Source: Micromussa lordhowensis (Eukaryota > Cnidaria > Anthozoa > Scleractinia > Lobophylliidae). From it: a stretch of DNA of 64,000 nucleotides. Positions 37,560 through 50,059 of the stretch are shown piece by piece. Made by a program: the position numbers and the translations under genes. The notes under the pieces are model-generated. The model saw only the letters and a program-made list of their open reading frames with translations. It was not told the origin of the DNA and did not search any database. The DNA is taken from positions 8,863,679 to 8,927,678 of the forward strand of contig OZ026608.1 of assembly GCA_964020085.1 (NCBI GenBank). The letters are read 5' to 3'. How positions within the stretch are numbered: the first letter of the stretch is position 1; each line of letters opens with the position of its first letter.

Positions 37560-38520
37560 TAAGACAAGATTTAAAAGATAAAATAGAATCAATATTGCGC
37601 AGGCTTGCAGGGAGTGCGTTCCACAGTGTAGGTGCAGCTATAACAAAAGATCGGTCGCCAAAATATGTTTTTCATTTTCCCTGCTGGATGTAATAGAATA
37701 GTGCCTGAATTAGAGCGCAGTGAATAGTGTGCGTGCTTTCTTACATTAATTAAATCGCTATAAGCTGGTGCCATACCATTCAGTGTTTTAAAAGTTGAAA
37801 GTAAAATTTTAAAATGTATTCTATACCTAACTGACAGCCAGTAAAATTCATGCAAAGCGGCCGTAATATCGTCATATTTGCAGCTTGAAGTTAGTAACCT
37901 AGCTGCTGCGTTCTGTACTCTCTGAAGTTTAGTTATTACACAAACTGGAAGTCCCTAAAGAATTCCATTGCAATAGTCAATTCTGCTTGTAACGAAAGCG
38001 TACAGAACCATTTCTAATTTATCTTTAGCTAAAAATTTACTTATTCGCTTAATATTGTGAAGGCAAAAAAAGTTCGCGCTACAAGACTTGGAAATATGGG
38101 TCGACATGGAAAAGTTAGAGTCAAAGCATGAGCCACGATTGCGCACTTCAGACACGGGCTTAATCATGTGTCTGTTGTGCCAACAGGGACCGTAAAATGA
38201 TTAATTTTCAACAGCTGCTGTTTAGATCCGATAACAAGAAATTCAGTCTTATCATCATTAATTTTTAGTTTGTCCTGGTACATCCATTTTCTTCAGTCAC
38301 TAATGCATTTTTCCATGGCGCACACCGCCTCTGTCTGAACCGTCGGACTGTTGGTTTTAAAAGACAAATAGATTTGAGTGCCGTCAGCAAAGCAATGAGC
38401 ATCAGGTAGGTGCACTTGTTTTATCTCGAAGAGCTTCGAGGCGTAAACCACAAAAGGAAACGGACCTCGACAGCTTCCTTGTGAGACACCGAAGCGCAAA
38501 TCGAAGCTATCTGATTAAAT
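37560..38520 (-). mobile_element. Decayed L2/CR1-like LINE fragment
   Basis: Minus-strand fragments in order: 38293-38499 reverse transcriptase with FGVSQGSCRGPFPFVVYASKLF and HCFADGTQIYLSF (the catalytic ADD is now ADG), 37955-38167 with the thumb region (VTSRIDYCNG), and 37589-37855 with the conserved tail (FYWLSVRYRIHFKIL, APAYSDL). Stops and frame changes separate them. The endonuclease part is missing. Confidence 0.8.
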
Positions 38521-38786
38521 ATGAAAGAGCAGCATGTCTTTCTTTTGGTTCATTGGCTTTCCAGTGAATGGGCTGAATGAGGAACTGAAAAACTTAACCA
38601 TAAAAATACACATTCATCTTAAAACTGATATACATTAATTTTCGATAATCTGCTGAAGACAATTTTAGTACATCTGCTCTTCCTATTAGATCTAAAAGAA
38701 AGCGGCTTATGATGATAACCTACTGAACAGTATCAGAAAATGTTTCTTGGAAGGTTTCTGTGTCCTTGCAAGTTCGTTGACAGTTT

Positions 38787-39863
38787 TCAACACGGAGGAA
38801 GATTCCTGACTCCTTTTAGTGTTATTCGTTCTCGTTTCCCCCTTTTATTATCCCGCATTCCACAGAAATAACAAACAATGTTTCTCAATCCACGACGGTA
38901 ACTTTCCACGAATGAGAGGCAAATTGTTGGATTGACAACAGAAGATGAGAAAAACATCAAACTTGATGTAGAGTTAAAAGATTTCTGAAAAGCACAAGAA
39001 CGTTCCCGACTATTAACGAAACCTAGCAAAGTGTAAGGAATAACACAAATGTAGAACAGCACTAAGATAGCAACCGCCATTTGAGTAGCTTGTCTTCGCT
39101 TCTTTACAGAGTGTTGTCGTTCACAATGTGCGACATTCATGAGGGCTTTACTCCTCCTTTTTAAGGAAATCACTATTGCAGCGTATAAAACGGTTACCAC
39201 AAACAACGGAGCCAAAAAGCGGATGGTTACATGAAGCCAGTAATATACTTTACTAGCTTCCTTGCTAGGAAATATTGATTCTAATTTCACTGGACTACAA
39301 TACGTGCTATTTCCAAATTCAACAAGCTCCCAAGTTATCAACGATGGAAAATAGAAAACGCCTGCTAAAATCCACGTAGAAGCTATGGCTGTTATGCGTA
39401 TCTTGCTTGAAATAAGCCCAAATTTCAATGGAAAAACCACAGCGACAAATCTATCAACTGCTATCCACACCAAGCTTTGAACAGAAACAAAAAGAGACAC
39501 CAATCTTGCGAAAGAAAACAACTTGCACAATGTCGATCCTAAGATTCAATCTACGTGCCAAGGCCACGAGCCAGTGACTATTTTAGTTATTTGATCAGGA
39601 ATTACAACCAGTGCGAAAAGCAGATCTGAAACAGCCATGTTCACGATGAAATAGTTCATTGTCTTTCGTAAATCTCGACGCTTGTAGACAATAATGATTA
39701 TGAAGATGTTTCCAAATAAACTGCCCAGTAGAATAAAGCAATATGCGCAAAGTTTGGAAATTCTCTCTGCAGTCGAATCAACAAAGGCACATGTCGAGTT
39801 TTTTTGGGGAAGCGCAGTTTGATTGCGAAAAACAGAAATCGTCGAATTCGATGTTAGTAACAT
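38787..39863 (-). pseudogene. Class A GPCR with one in-frame stop
   Basis: The frame from ATG 39861-39863 to the stop at 38787 has a single internal TGA at 39546-39548, in the first extracellular loop between TM2 and TM3. All seven membrane segments, the TM3 cysteine, AVDRFVAVVF, the ECL2 cysteine (STYCS), KKRRQATQMA before TM6 and NPTICLSFVESYRRG in TM7 are present and close to 48019-49140. The end at 38787 differs from relatives; an alternative tail frame near 38730-38780 resembles their C-terminus, suggesting a second small frame change. It could be a young pseudogene or a segregating null allele. Confidence 0.88.
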
Positions 39864-41689
39864 GGCCTAAGGCTTTGCTTTTTAAATCGAACTGCACTGT
39901 CGATGCTAACCCACACAGCCTTTAATACATTAAGACATCTGTAAAGACAGTTTATTTGGAAATAAAATGCAGTCCTACTGGTTTTAAAAGCTTTCTTCTT
40001 TCGTAGTGACATTGAAACTTAGATTGGATTCTCTGTGCCCCTGATTGGCTAAAAACCTTGCTCTCAAAACATGATACAGGGCTTTGGCTGCTATTATTTG
40101 CTAAATTAAGATTCCTTCTTTGCTTTAGGCAGATGATTTACAAAAGATAGTCCTTAAATGTACTATCTCATTTCGGTCCACCAATGGAACACGTCGGAAC
40201 ATTTAAAACAAATAACATTTAGGTATGGGTAAAAGATTCTTTCTTTGCCCAGACCAGCTGGTTTACAAAAGATAATAGTTACTGAAGACTTCATAATTGA
40301 AAGTAAATAAAATGCCAAATATCTAATTTCGGGCAACCCAGCGTCGGCACAGATGAAACAAAAAATCTTTAGGCGCAGGTTAAACAAGCTTGCTCTCATC
40401 CCAAGTTATTTGTTAAGTTCGCAGTAGCTTTACTACAAACGGAATAAGAAATATCAGTTCAAAATATTTCATTGTCATTGTTTAAAGAATCGTTTTGCAA
40501 CGACTTTCTATATTTTAAGTTCAGGTTTCTACGCTTATTCGACAGAAAAAATGTCCTTGACATCTAAGGAAGGAACCGAATCAGATTGCAAGTAACAGAG
40601 CAAATGAAAGCAAAAGCCATGAAGTGGCCCATAAACACCTTGACCAGAGTTTTACATGTCTCCAATAAGATGCGAGATAAGTTCGGTCCAAGAAATGCAT
40701 AAAAATCGGTAAAGGCGCTTTCTGTGAAAAGAGGCTCAGTTGCTCGGAGCTTTGCGCGTGGAAAGGTGGCCAAAAGTTACTAGTTTCACATTTCCGACTT
40801 TTTAGGAAGACGACGACAATCGTGGCACAGATGTCAGATGGCGGTTTTCAGTTGAGTTCCGAAAGGTAATTGGTTTTGCATGGGTTGGGTACGCTACAAG
40901 ATTGGCCAAAATAATTGGCGTCACTTTTTCATCTAATCAAAACTTATTATTCAGTCTCGCAAGTTTTTCCGCGTGCTGCGTCACCTATAAGTATCTACTT
41001 CGAATCTTCTTTAGTTCACTGCATTGTCTATGTCATTTGTGATTGGCTGAAGTGATTACTAAGGTTTTAGTTTTATTCTTGCACTGGGAGACATTTCATT
41101 TTAAAGGCAATATAATTAGTTAAAATCTTAGTAAAAAAGGTTTCGTTATCAGCTCAAAGTTAACAAAGATGTTGGTGACGCTCTCGACCTGTCACGACAC
41201 TAAAGGATTTTATTGACAGGCGGAAGTTAAAACTACGTTTAGTGGACAGGTGCAGGAATAATATAAAAGCGTCAGTTCACTCTTATGTAATTACCTCGGA
41301 TATTAAAAAGGTACCTTTTGTATTGAACGAAAAAGGAATTTACAATTTCACCATAAATTATATTACTTCTGTGAGTTAGGTAGCCGTTAGGTACATTAAC
41401 CCGTTTTATGTTTTCAATGGGCTAAAAAAGCGACATCGTGAAATCAAACAAATTAAACTCTGTGTGAAGATCGAACTAACGTCCTTCAGATATCTAAGTT
41501 AGATCATGAGACTGACTCGCTGCCTAGTGTGCTAACGAGACATCTGCAAATTTCTACCCTGCTAGATTTACATGTAAAAGTTCTTTTGCATACTATTAAT
41601 TTGAAGTATGATTGACCTTATTTTAAGTGCAGCCTTAGATTAACAAGAAAAAGTAAAATGAAATTACTTGAGTAACACTACAAAAATAC
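39864..41689. other. GPCR upstream region and spacer
   Basis: 39864-40300 is the receptor's 5' flank, repeated at 34970-35400. From 40300 to 41690 no coding frame has family features; the minus frames 40163-40399 and 40564-40773 are unremarkable. Confidence 0.5.
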
Positions 41690-42115
41690 AAAACGGTTAT
41701 CAGAAATAACAGAGCGATAAAGCGGCTGGTCACACGGTGATACCAGTAATATCCTTCTCTAGCTTCCTTGATGGGAAAGATTGATGTTTGCTGTCTAGGC
41801 TACAAACGCGTTATTCCCACGTTGAACCAGTCCCGAAATTACCAGCGATGAAAAATAGACAACGCCTGTTAAAATCCAGGTAGAAACTATAGCTATTATC
41901 CGAATCTTGCTTGAAATAAGGCCAAGTTTTATTGAAAAAAACAACGGCGACAAATCTGTCAATTGCTATCCATACCAAGCTTTGAACAGAAACAAAAAGA
42001 GACACCGAGCTTGCGAAATGCAGTGAAAGAACTTGCAAAGAATGGACCCAATGATTCCAATGACGTGCCAATGCAATGACTCGGTGACCAATTGAGTTAT
42101 CTGAACAGGAAGTAA
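41690..42115 (-). pseudogene. GPCR fragment
   Basis: Pieces of TM2-TM5 are recognisable: SSVSLFVSVQSLVWIAIDRFVAVVF around 41930-42010, and a decayed TM5 start near 41700-41740. It is closest to the pseudogene at 11575-12376. Frame changes and loss of both ends show it is a relic. Confidence 0.8.
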
Positions 42116-42531
42116 AACCAAAATCGCATTACTTGAGCAGCACTAGAATATAACAAATTCAAGTAAGGTGTAGAATTACAGTAGCTATGCGCTTGTGTAT
42201 AAATACAACCACTGGCAAATAGAATACTGAATAGAGGATATAATAGTTGACTCCTCCGAACATAATGTTTCATCTGAACGTTTTAATTCAATAATCTTTC
42301 TTCACTGAAAGAGTCTTTCACTGGCTTTCCCGTGAATGGACTGAGTAAGGAACTGAAAAAACTTAAGCATAAAAATAGACATTCATCCTAACACGGATAA
42401 ACCTGAATTTTCGATAATCTGCTGAACACAATTTCAGTATACATCTGCTCTTCCTCTAGGAATCATATGTTAAATTTTCAGTTTAGATCTAACAGAATGC
42501 GGCCTATGATAATAACCTACTGAACAGTATC
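42116..42531. other. Former 3' end and flank of the 48019 GPCR
   Basis: The minus-strand sequence just left of the LINE (42517-42545) continues the reading frame of the receptor tail and then ends in TAG at 42517-42519, so this was the receptor's original last codons and 3' flank before the LINE inserted. The rest is spacer. Confidence 0.7.
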
Positions 42532-42540
42532 AGTAAATGT

Positions 42541-42545
<5 letters not shown>
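42532..42545. other. LINE target-site duplication, left copy
   Basis: agtaaatgtttctt is repeated at 48022-48035. The poly-T follows immediately. Confidence 0.85.
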
Positions 42546-42571
<26 letters not shown>

Positions 42572-42774
42572 GTTATTTGTTTATTTATTCGTTAAAAGAA
42601 AAACTCTTACAATACAATGAAACATAGAGCAAAGTAAATTCCATGTAAAAAGAAAACTGACAACACTTTAAGGACTACAACAGATATAGAAATAAATTAA
42701 TGCTAGTCGCTACTGATTAGAAATTTGAAAACCCTGATGACAGCGTTGACACAAAGTAAGTAAATTAATTTTTC

Positions 42775-45700
42775 CTATTGAGACATTGGAGGTGGCAAAA
42801 TTTCTGGAACAAAGTCTTTTAATATAAGGCATTTCCATCTCTCATTAAAGAGCTTGGCAGTTTTTTTTTTTATTGCAATGTATCTTTCAGTCATTATATT
42901 TTCTCGAAATTGTATTTTAAACAGTGAGAAGAGTAACGATTGTTCATTAAGGTTACATTTATAAATGAAGTATTTTGCCACCAGCAAAGCCAAGCTTAGG
43001 GGTTGATGGTGTTTGAGTGGGTTTGTAGGTCCGTATAAAATTGTTGAGTCTGGTAACTGAATGTTTTCACTAGTGACTTGCGACCACCAGTCAAAAAATT
43101 CATTCCAAAATAAAGCTACATGGGAACACTTTAAAAACATGTGTTGGATTGTATGCTGTTCACTTTTACATAGGTAGCATATATCATCAGGTGTTATGTT
43201 TGCTCTTTTCAGTTTGTCTTTAGTGTAGATGATATTATGGTTTATTTTGAATTGAAACATTATTAACTTTGTATTTTTCGTAACAGAAAAAGGCCATTTA
43301 TATAGTTTTTGGATTTCAGAAGGCTCCACTCCGTAACCAATAATTCGGTTTTCATTGGTAGGTGATTGATATTTTTTCTCAACAATTATTTTGTGCAGAG
43401 CAGCGTTGGAAAGATTTTCTTCATTGTCGTACCAGTTCTGTTTCCCTGTTTGCCTCTGTCTACCGGTAGTAGAAATTTTCCATTTATTTTTAATTGCACT
43501 GAGAAGGCCGTAGTACACTGTGAAACTGGATTTAACTTTGAACAGATTGACAAATTCTTGATACGTTAGGAATTTTCCACTATTAGGGTTTAAGAGGTGT
43601 TTAACCTTTGTAACACCCGCCTTGTGCCAAGACTCATAAAATATTGGCTTAGTTGCGATTTTTATTTCATGGTTGTTCCATATTATGGCGTCATATGGAT
43701 CTGCTTTTTCTTGATCTATTTCAGCTTTGATTTTTTTTATCATTTCCCAATAATTTAGAATTTCTGAGTAGAAGCAAGGGATGTTTTTCAAACTGAGTTC
43801 TTTGGTTTTATAACTGCATGATATTAAGAACGTAAAACCGCCTAGGTGTCGTGTCATGTAATTTGGGATGATTTTCCACGGTGCGTTCCCCTCTGTATTG
43901 AATCTTCTCACCCATGAAGCTTTCAAGGCTTTATTCATCGACTCAAACTCAGTCATTTTTAATCCGCCCAGATTCCTGTCTCCAATTAATGTGTTTGTTT
44001 TAATTTTATGTGGTTTGTTATCCCATATAAAATCCAATATGGTTTTATCAACCCTTTTGCTGAAATTTTCAGGTAATGGTAAAACTGAAGCGTTGTATAT
44101 TAGTTTAGACAACCCAAGTGACTTGACAATGTTGATCTTCCCGAGCAGAGTCAGTTTCCTCCTTTTCCAGGAATTAAGAATTTTTTTCAAATCTTCCAGT
44201 TTCTTATCAAAATTGAGACTTTCACATTTGCTTCTATCGTTGGAGAAATGGATACCTAAAGCATAAACAGAATTTTCTGGCCAGCGAAACTCGAAAGGTG
44301 TGTCGATCCTTGTTGCCCAGCAGCCCAGCCACATGGCCTCCGTTTTTGATTTATTCAGTTGTAAGCCTGAGCATCCTTTGAAATTTTCTAATATCTCAAG
44401 TGACGTCAGCACTGAATCTAGATCTCTGAGAATAAGAGTAGTGTCATCTGCATATAGGGTATTTTTTATTTCGTTGTCTCCGACCTTTATTTCTTTGATG
44501 TTGCTATTCGTTTGAAATGCAAGATTAAGCAGTTCTATACCTAGAACGAACAGGAGTCCTGATAACGGGCAGCCTTGTCGTACTCCGCGTTTAAGGTTAA
44601 AAAAAGTGGATGCAAAACCATTGTTTGTAACACAGCTAGAAATATCGGTGTAAAACACTTTAACCCATCTTTTGAAATCTTGCTTGAAGTTAAAAACATC
44701 CAAGACTTTGTGCAAGTACTCCCATTCGATTGAATCAAAAGCTTTCTTAAAGTCAAGAAAAAGAGCGATGCCTGGTGTTTGCTTGGCTTTGGTATAGTCA
44801 ATAACGTCAAAAATAAGTCTGACATTTTCGCCAATGTATCTATTCTTCACATAACCAGTTTGATTTGGACTTATTATGTCTGGGAGTACTTTTGCTAATC
44901 TGTTTGCTATTACTTTGGTAGCAATTTTATAGTCCACATTTAGCAAAGTAACTGGACGTAAGTTGTTTAGGACATCGGTGGGTTTGTCTTTCTTTGGTAG
45001 AAGAGTGATGATGCCTCTTTTCTGACAAATCGACAATTCTCCTTTATCAAAGGCGTTGTTGATACTTTGTACGACATCATCACCAACTTCATCCCAGAAT
45101 CGCTTATAAAATTCAGAAGTAAGGCCGTCTGAGCCCGGAGATTTACCTATTCCCATTTCATTTAAGGCTTTTTTGCACTCTTCGTTAGTTATTTTTCCTT
45201 CGCAAATATTCGCGTTCTCGTCGCTTAATGGTTTAATGAGCTCGTTTTCAAAGAAAGTCTTGCTTTCTGGTGTTGCCATATTGATGTTACTCGATTCATA
45301 TAAAACTCTGTAAAAGTTCTCCTCTTCCCTTAGAATGATCTCCTGATCTTCAGTTTCCATTTCATCGTTTAATTTCAATTTTGGTGATGGTTTTCTTCTC
45401 ACCCTTTTTTTTTTCTAAGTTTAGAAAATATCTGGTGTTTTTCTCACCGTATTCCACCCATCTTGCTTTGCTTCTTAAGATAGCTCCCATTACCTTTTGG
45501 TCTGTTATTCGTTTGAGGCGCATTTGTGTACTCTGTATCTTTGTTCTTAAAAGTGGATTATTTTTACATTGTGCAGACTGGGCCAATAGCTCATTCAGCT
45601 GCTCCTGCAACTTTTTTTCCTCATTCCTCTTCTTTTTAGCTTTTCTTTTGGCGTAAGCGATAGTGAAGCCTCGCACTTCCATTTTCATTAGGTCCCATCT

Positions 45701-46594
45701 AAGTCCTTTGTCGTCTAAATATAAGTATTTATTTCTGTAGTTTTCAATGTTTGCTTTAAATTCATTAATATACTCTTCATCCTCTAGTAGCGATGAGTTA
45801 AATTTCCAAAATCCCGGCCCAGCTTTTTTGTTGAGAGAGTCTGACTGAATAAATAGTTTAACAGCGCAGTGGTCAGACCCTGGTGCGTGGACAATACTAC
45901 ACTCTTTAGCAAGGTTAACAAGGTTTGGAGATGCTAGAAAATAATCCAACCTGCACTGGACTTTATATGCTTTGTCTCTCCAGGTAAATTGTTTCTCTTT
46001 GGGATTCATTTCACGCCAAACGTCTTGCAAAGAGTATAGATTTGACAATTGGGAAATTTTATCCCTAACACGCTTTTTATTTTCTACAGGTTTCCCTCCT
46101 ATTTTGTCCAACTCAGTGAGAGGACAGTTCAAATCACCGCCAATTATAATGTTTTCATCCGCGTAATTTGAGAGCCTATTCATAACCTTTTCGAAAAACT
46201 GTACCTGTTGAGAACTGTCGTTTGGAGCGTAAAGGTTCATTAGCACTAAGTTTGCGCCATTCATTTTTGTATCAAGAACAATTAATCTTCCCTGGTTGTC
46301 TTTCTCGAATTTTATCACATCGATGTCATACTTTGGGTTCAGTAAAATCATGACACCTTTGCTGTGTTTTGTTCCATGACTACAGAAAATCTTTCCACCC
46401 CACTCTGCTTCCCACGAAGCTTTTGTTTTTTCATCGCTGTAAGCTTCTTGCAGAAAATAGAAATGTGCTTTTTGATTGTGTAGCCATCTGAAAATTGACC
46501 GCCTTTTAGTGGACCCGTTTAAACCTCTAACATTAAGGGTGACAATTTTGATTTGAAATGTTTTTAAGTCGTTCATATTAAAAATTGGTTTCAA
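42775..46594 (-). pseudogene. LINE ORF2: endonuclease and reverse transcriptase, one frame break
   Basis: The first frame (45362-46594, 410 residues) is an apurinic-type endonuclease with TLNVRGLNG, LQEAY, GGDLNCP, RLDYFLAS and SDHCAV in order. The second frame (42775-45402, 875 residues) is the reverse transcriptase with FLDFKKAFDS, GVRQGCPLSGLLFVLGIE and LYADDTT, plus a C-terminal C/H region (CYLCKSEQHTIQHMFLKC). The frames overlap at 45362-45402 and the join falls in the A10 run at about 45404-45413, a typical indel site. Active elements of this clade have one continuous ORF2. Confidence 0.9.
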
Positions 46595-47030
46595 ATTCCC
46601 TCTGGTATTCTATATAATTCTTTTGTATCATTGTTTCAAGAGGTGCGAGAACACTTGATCTTTGCATGTGAATGTTGAGCATAATAAATTTTGTCTCCTA
46701 TAATATGCTAACTTCATGTCAAGTATGTAGCGTTGTAGCATTGTAGGAAAGAAATTAAAAAGGTAAACAACAGGAATTAAATTGAAACGATGAATAACAA
46801 ATACTAACAGAAAAATATTCCAACTAACTAAAATTAAGGTCCATTTTGACCTGATCATGCTAATTCTCTGTCAAAGAAAAAAAAGAACAGAGAGCAGTTT
46901 ACTGACACAATGACCTTCTTACCCTTTTCCCTCCCCTCACAAAATTATTTTTCGCGTTGCGTTCTCTAGAGCATCCCTAATTGCCTTGCCCGCTTCAAAG
47001 GTACTAAGCTCAAGTATCGTTAAGATAAAC

Positions 47031-47882
47031 TTACTCTAATAGTTCTTTGGGTACATTCTTGCTTGTGTAGCTCGCACTTCCAATTTTTAGAGTTCTTCCG
47101 ATGACTTTCGCTTGTGTGCCGCTTGCTTGGGCTTTCAGCATCGCTTTGATTAGAACAGCTCTCTCATCTTGGATTTCACTCGGGTAATCTAGGGTTATGT
47201 ACGCATCTGGGAAGTGAATAGATTCTTTTAGTAGATTCCTCTTTCGAAAGACAACCTCCTTGTCTTCCCTGCACAAAAATCTGACAATAATCGGTCGAGG
47301 TCTGCCTTGAATGGATTTTCCCATCCTGTGTACCGCATGACAACGCATTTGACTTGTTTCTATGTCCATTTCTTTGGTCATGATGTCGAAGATCAGCTCT
47401 CTACAGTTCTCGCTTGGGCGTTCAGGGATGTTTCTGAATATTAAGTTTTCTCTCCGCGAGTACTCTTCCATATGTAAAACCTTTTCTTTTTGCTTCTTTA
47501 ATTCTGCTCGTAGCGTAGCAATTTCTTTTACCTGAGAGGCCAGTGACATCGACAGCGACTTGTTGCTCGCCTCAAGAGATTCAATTTTGGACGAAGACAT
47601 TTGTGCGGCCATTTCTAATTCGGACACAGTGTTTCTTAACACTTGGACTTCGGCCTTTAAATCCTGCTTGAAAATTTCCATTTCCTCTCTAAGCGTCTTG
47701 AAGTTGTTGTCCATTTTTTCGCCAAGGGAACTAAGAGTATCCATGATAGCATTGAGAGTTACCGGCGAAAGAGTGTTGTCTGATGAATCCATGTTCTTGC
47801 TATTTACACGTGGAAGCTTCGCGTTGCCGGTTTGTGAAGCTTTAGGGCTGCTGGATCTCTTTTTTCTCTTCTTATTTCCCAT
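47031..47882 (-). CDS. LINE ORF1 RNA-binding protein
   Basis: 283 residues: a basic head (GNKKRKKRSSSPK), a coiled coil (about 55-145, with repeated L, M, E, K heptads), then an RRM-like domain (MEEYSRRENLIFRNIPE ... RPRPIIVRFLCREDKE) and a C-terminal domain. This is the trimeric nucleic-acid chaperone layout of L1/Tx1 ORF1 proteins, which bind the element's RNA for target-primed reverse transcription. Intact frame with ATG at 47880-47882. ORF2 follows after about 440 bp. Confidence 0.88.
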   Translation of the reverse strand: MGNKKRKKRSSSPKASQTGNAKLPRVNSKNMDSSDNTLSPVTLNAIMDTLSSLGEKMDNNFKTLREEMEIFKQDLKAEVQVLRNTVSELEMAAQMSSSKIESLEASNKSLSMSLASQVKEIATLRAELKKQKEKVLHMEEYSRRENLIFRNIPERPSENCRELIFDIMTKEMDIETSQMRCHAVHRMGKSIQGRPRPIIVRFLCREDKEVVFRKRNLLKESIHFPDAYITLDYPSEIQDERAVLIKAMLKAQASGTQAKVIGRTLKIGSASYTSKNVPKELLE

Positions 47883-48018
47883 GTACCATGTTAACTGTCT
47901 GCTCTAATCGAGAAACAAGTAGCTCTACGAACAGAAACTGTTTCGCTAGAAGGGAAATACGGGCTAAGGACGGAGCTCTAAAAAGTGCGTCCGTCCGCCA
48001 TGCCGGTCTCGTCCCATG

Positions 48019-49140
48019 TCAAGTAAATGTTTCTTGGAAGTTTTCTGTGTCTTTGGAAGTTCGTTGACAGTTTTCACCAGGAAGATTCCTGACTCCTTTT
48101 AGAGCAATTCGTTCTCGTTTCATCCTCTTATTATCCCGCATTCCACAGAAATAACACACAATGTTTCTCAATCCACGACGGTAACTTTCTACGAATGAGA
48201 GGCAAATTGTTGGATTGACAACAGAAGATGAGAAAAACATCAAAATTGATATAAAGGAAAAAGATTTCAAAAAAGCACAGGAAGACTCCCAAAAAGTAAC
48301 GAAACGTAACAAAGTGTAAGGAATAACACAAATGTAGAACAGCACTAAGATAGCAACCGCCATTTGAGTAGCTTGTCTTCGCTTCTTTACCGAATGTTGT
48401 CGTTCACATTGTGCGACATTCATGAGGGCTTTACTCCTCCTTTTTAAGGAAATCACTATTGCAATGTATAAAATGGTTACCACAAACAACGGAGCCAAAA
48501 AGCGGATGGTTACATGAAGCCAGTAATATACCTCACCAGCTTCCTTGCTAGGAAAAATTGATTTTAATTTCACTGGACTACAATACGTGCTATTTCCATG
48601 TTCAACAAGCTCCCAAGTTATCAACGATGGAAAATAGAAAACGCCTGCTAAAATCCACGTAGAAACTATAGCTGTTGTGCGTATCTTGCTTGAAATCAGC
48701 CCAAATTTCAATGGAAAAACCACAGCGACAAATCTATCAACTGCTATCCACACCAAGCTTTGAACAGAAACAAAAAGAGATACCGAGCTTGCGAAATAAA
48801 GCAACTTGCACAATGTCAATCCTAAGATTCCACTGACGTGCCAATGCCACGAGTCAGTGACTATTTTAGTTATTTGGTCAGGAATTATAACCAGTGGGAA
48901 AAGCAGATCTGAGACAGCCATGTTCACGATGAAATAGTTCATTGTCTTTCGTAAATCTCGACGCTTGTAAACGATGACGATGACAAAGATGTTCCCGAAA
49001 AAACTGCCCAGTAGAATAAAACAAAATGCGCAAACTTTAGAAATTCTCTGTGCATTCGATTCAACGTTGAAACATGTCCAGTTCTGTTGCCCAAGTGTAG
49101 TTTCATTGCCAGTTACTGAGATTGTGTTGTTGTTTTCCAT
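48019..49140 (-). CDS. Rhodopsin-class G-protein-coupled receptor, intact
   Basis: 373 residues, no intron. The N-terminus has glycosylation sites N4, N12 and N20. TM1 (about 35-58) carries GN, TM2 NMAVSD. The disulfide pair is C111 and C187. The DRY motif reads DRF (135-137), TM6 has CVIP instead of CWxP, and TM7 has NPTIC (309-313) instead of NPxxY. The third loop is basic (KKRRQAT). Layout resembles peptide/amine-type class A receptors; ligand and coupling cannot be told. The last codons were altered by the LINE at 42546-48021: the stop TGA (48019-48021) lies at the insertion point and removes four former residues still visible left of the LINE. Confidence 0.93.
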   Translation of the reverse strand: MENNNTISVTGNETTLGQQNWTCFNVESNAQRISKVCAFCFILLGSFFGNIFVIVIVYKRRDLRKTMNYFIVNMAVSDLLFPLVIIPDQITKIVTDSWHWHVSGILGLTLCKLLYFASSVSLFVSVQSLVWIAVDRFVAVVFPLKFGLISSKIRTTAIVSTWILAGVFYFPSLITWELVEHGNSTYCSPVKLKSIFPSKEAGEVYYWLHVTIRFLAPLFVVTILYIAIVISLKRRSKALMNVAQCERQHSVKKRRQATQMAVAILVLFYICVIPYTLLRFVTFWESSCAFLKSFSFISILMFFSSSVVNPTICLSFVESYRRGLRNIVCYFCGMRDNKRMKRERIALKGVRNLPGENCQRTSKDTENFQETFT

Positions 49141-50059
49141 GATTTCCTCTTTTGCTTTTCAGCTGCGTACTGTTGGCGCGAGCGTTTTAGCAGAGGTTAG
49201 AATACATCCTTCGTCGCAATTTAATCGGAAATGGATTTTAATTCTACCGGTTCAATGTCATCAGTCAAAGGTTTAATTTAAAAGCCATTGTAATGTAGTT
49301 TTATCTCACTAATTTCTAATGAAGAAAAACTGAATCGGCCAAACGATTTATTTGATGTACAGCCTAAAAGTAAAGGTTCCCAGAAATAACATGACTGTGT
49401 GGAGTATTCTTGTACTAAACAATACAATTACTGTGGGAGAAACTAATTTTTTCTGCCTACTTTTGCAAACAAATAATCTCTTTTATCTCTTAGAGAGGAA
49501 GTAATTTGACATTCCGAGCAATAAAGCTTAATTAAGAATTAATAGAAAAAGGCTTTCCCTGATCAGTGGCGTTGAGTTAGGACAACAAAGATGAATGTTC
49601 ATCAAATAACGTGGATAAGAGGATCAACCGGAGATGAGAAAGCTGGTATGAATGGTTAAAAGCAGGTCGGAAACTTTCGCATTTTGCTAAACAGTATATT
49701 TTTTGTCTCATCTGGTCCCTAACCTCGATCAGGCACTGAATCATTTCAAAACAACACGATTTCGAACAGCCTTGTTGAGAAACGCAGGCGGTGTATGTCA
49801 GGTTGTTACGGTTCCGACTGATGAATTGCTAATGAGTTGAAGAGGGGGTCTGCTCTCAATTAAAAGATTTTTAGGATTTTATTTCTTTTGTCTTGCTATA
49901 TCAAACACTCAAGACAGTGTTTCACCACATGTCGAACCTTCTCGAACTTCGTCAGAATTACTTCGCTGCTCGCCGTCTATTCGACTCTCTTCTTGGTGTT
50001 TGGAAACGTGGTAAAACACAGTCTCGAGTGTTTGATTTAGAAACTTCTTCACGGAGGTT

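Larger units (their letters stand above)
42546..48021 (-). mobile_element. Nearly full-length Tx1/L1-like LINE
   Basis: About 5.5 kb on the minus strand with a poly-A tail (T run 42546-42570), ORF2 and ORF1, flanked by a 14-bp duplication. The first bases of its 5' end (near 48021) supply the new stop codon of the receptor gene it entered. The only clear coding defect is a frame change inside ORF2 at an A10 run. The low damage suggests recent insertion. Confidence 0.92.
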
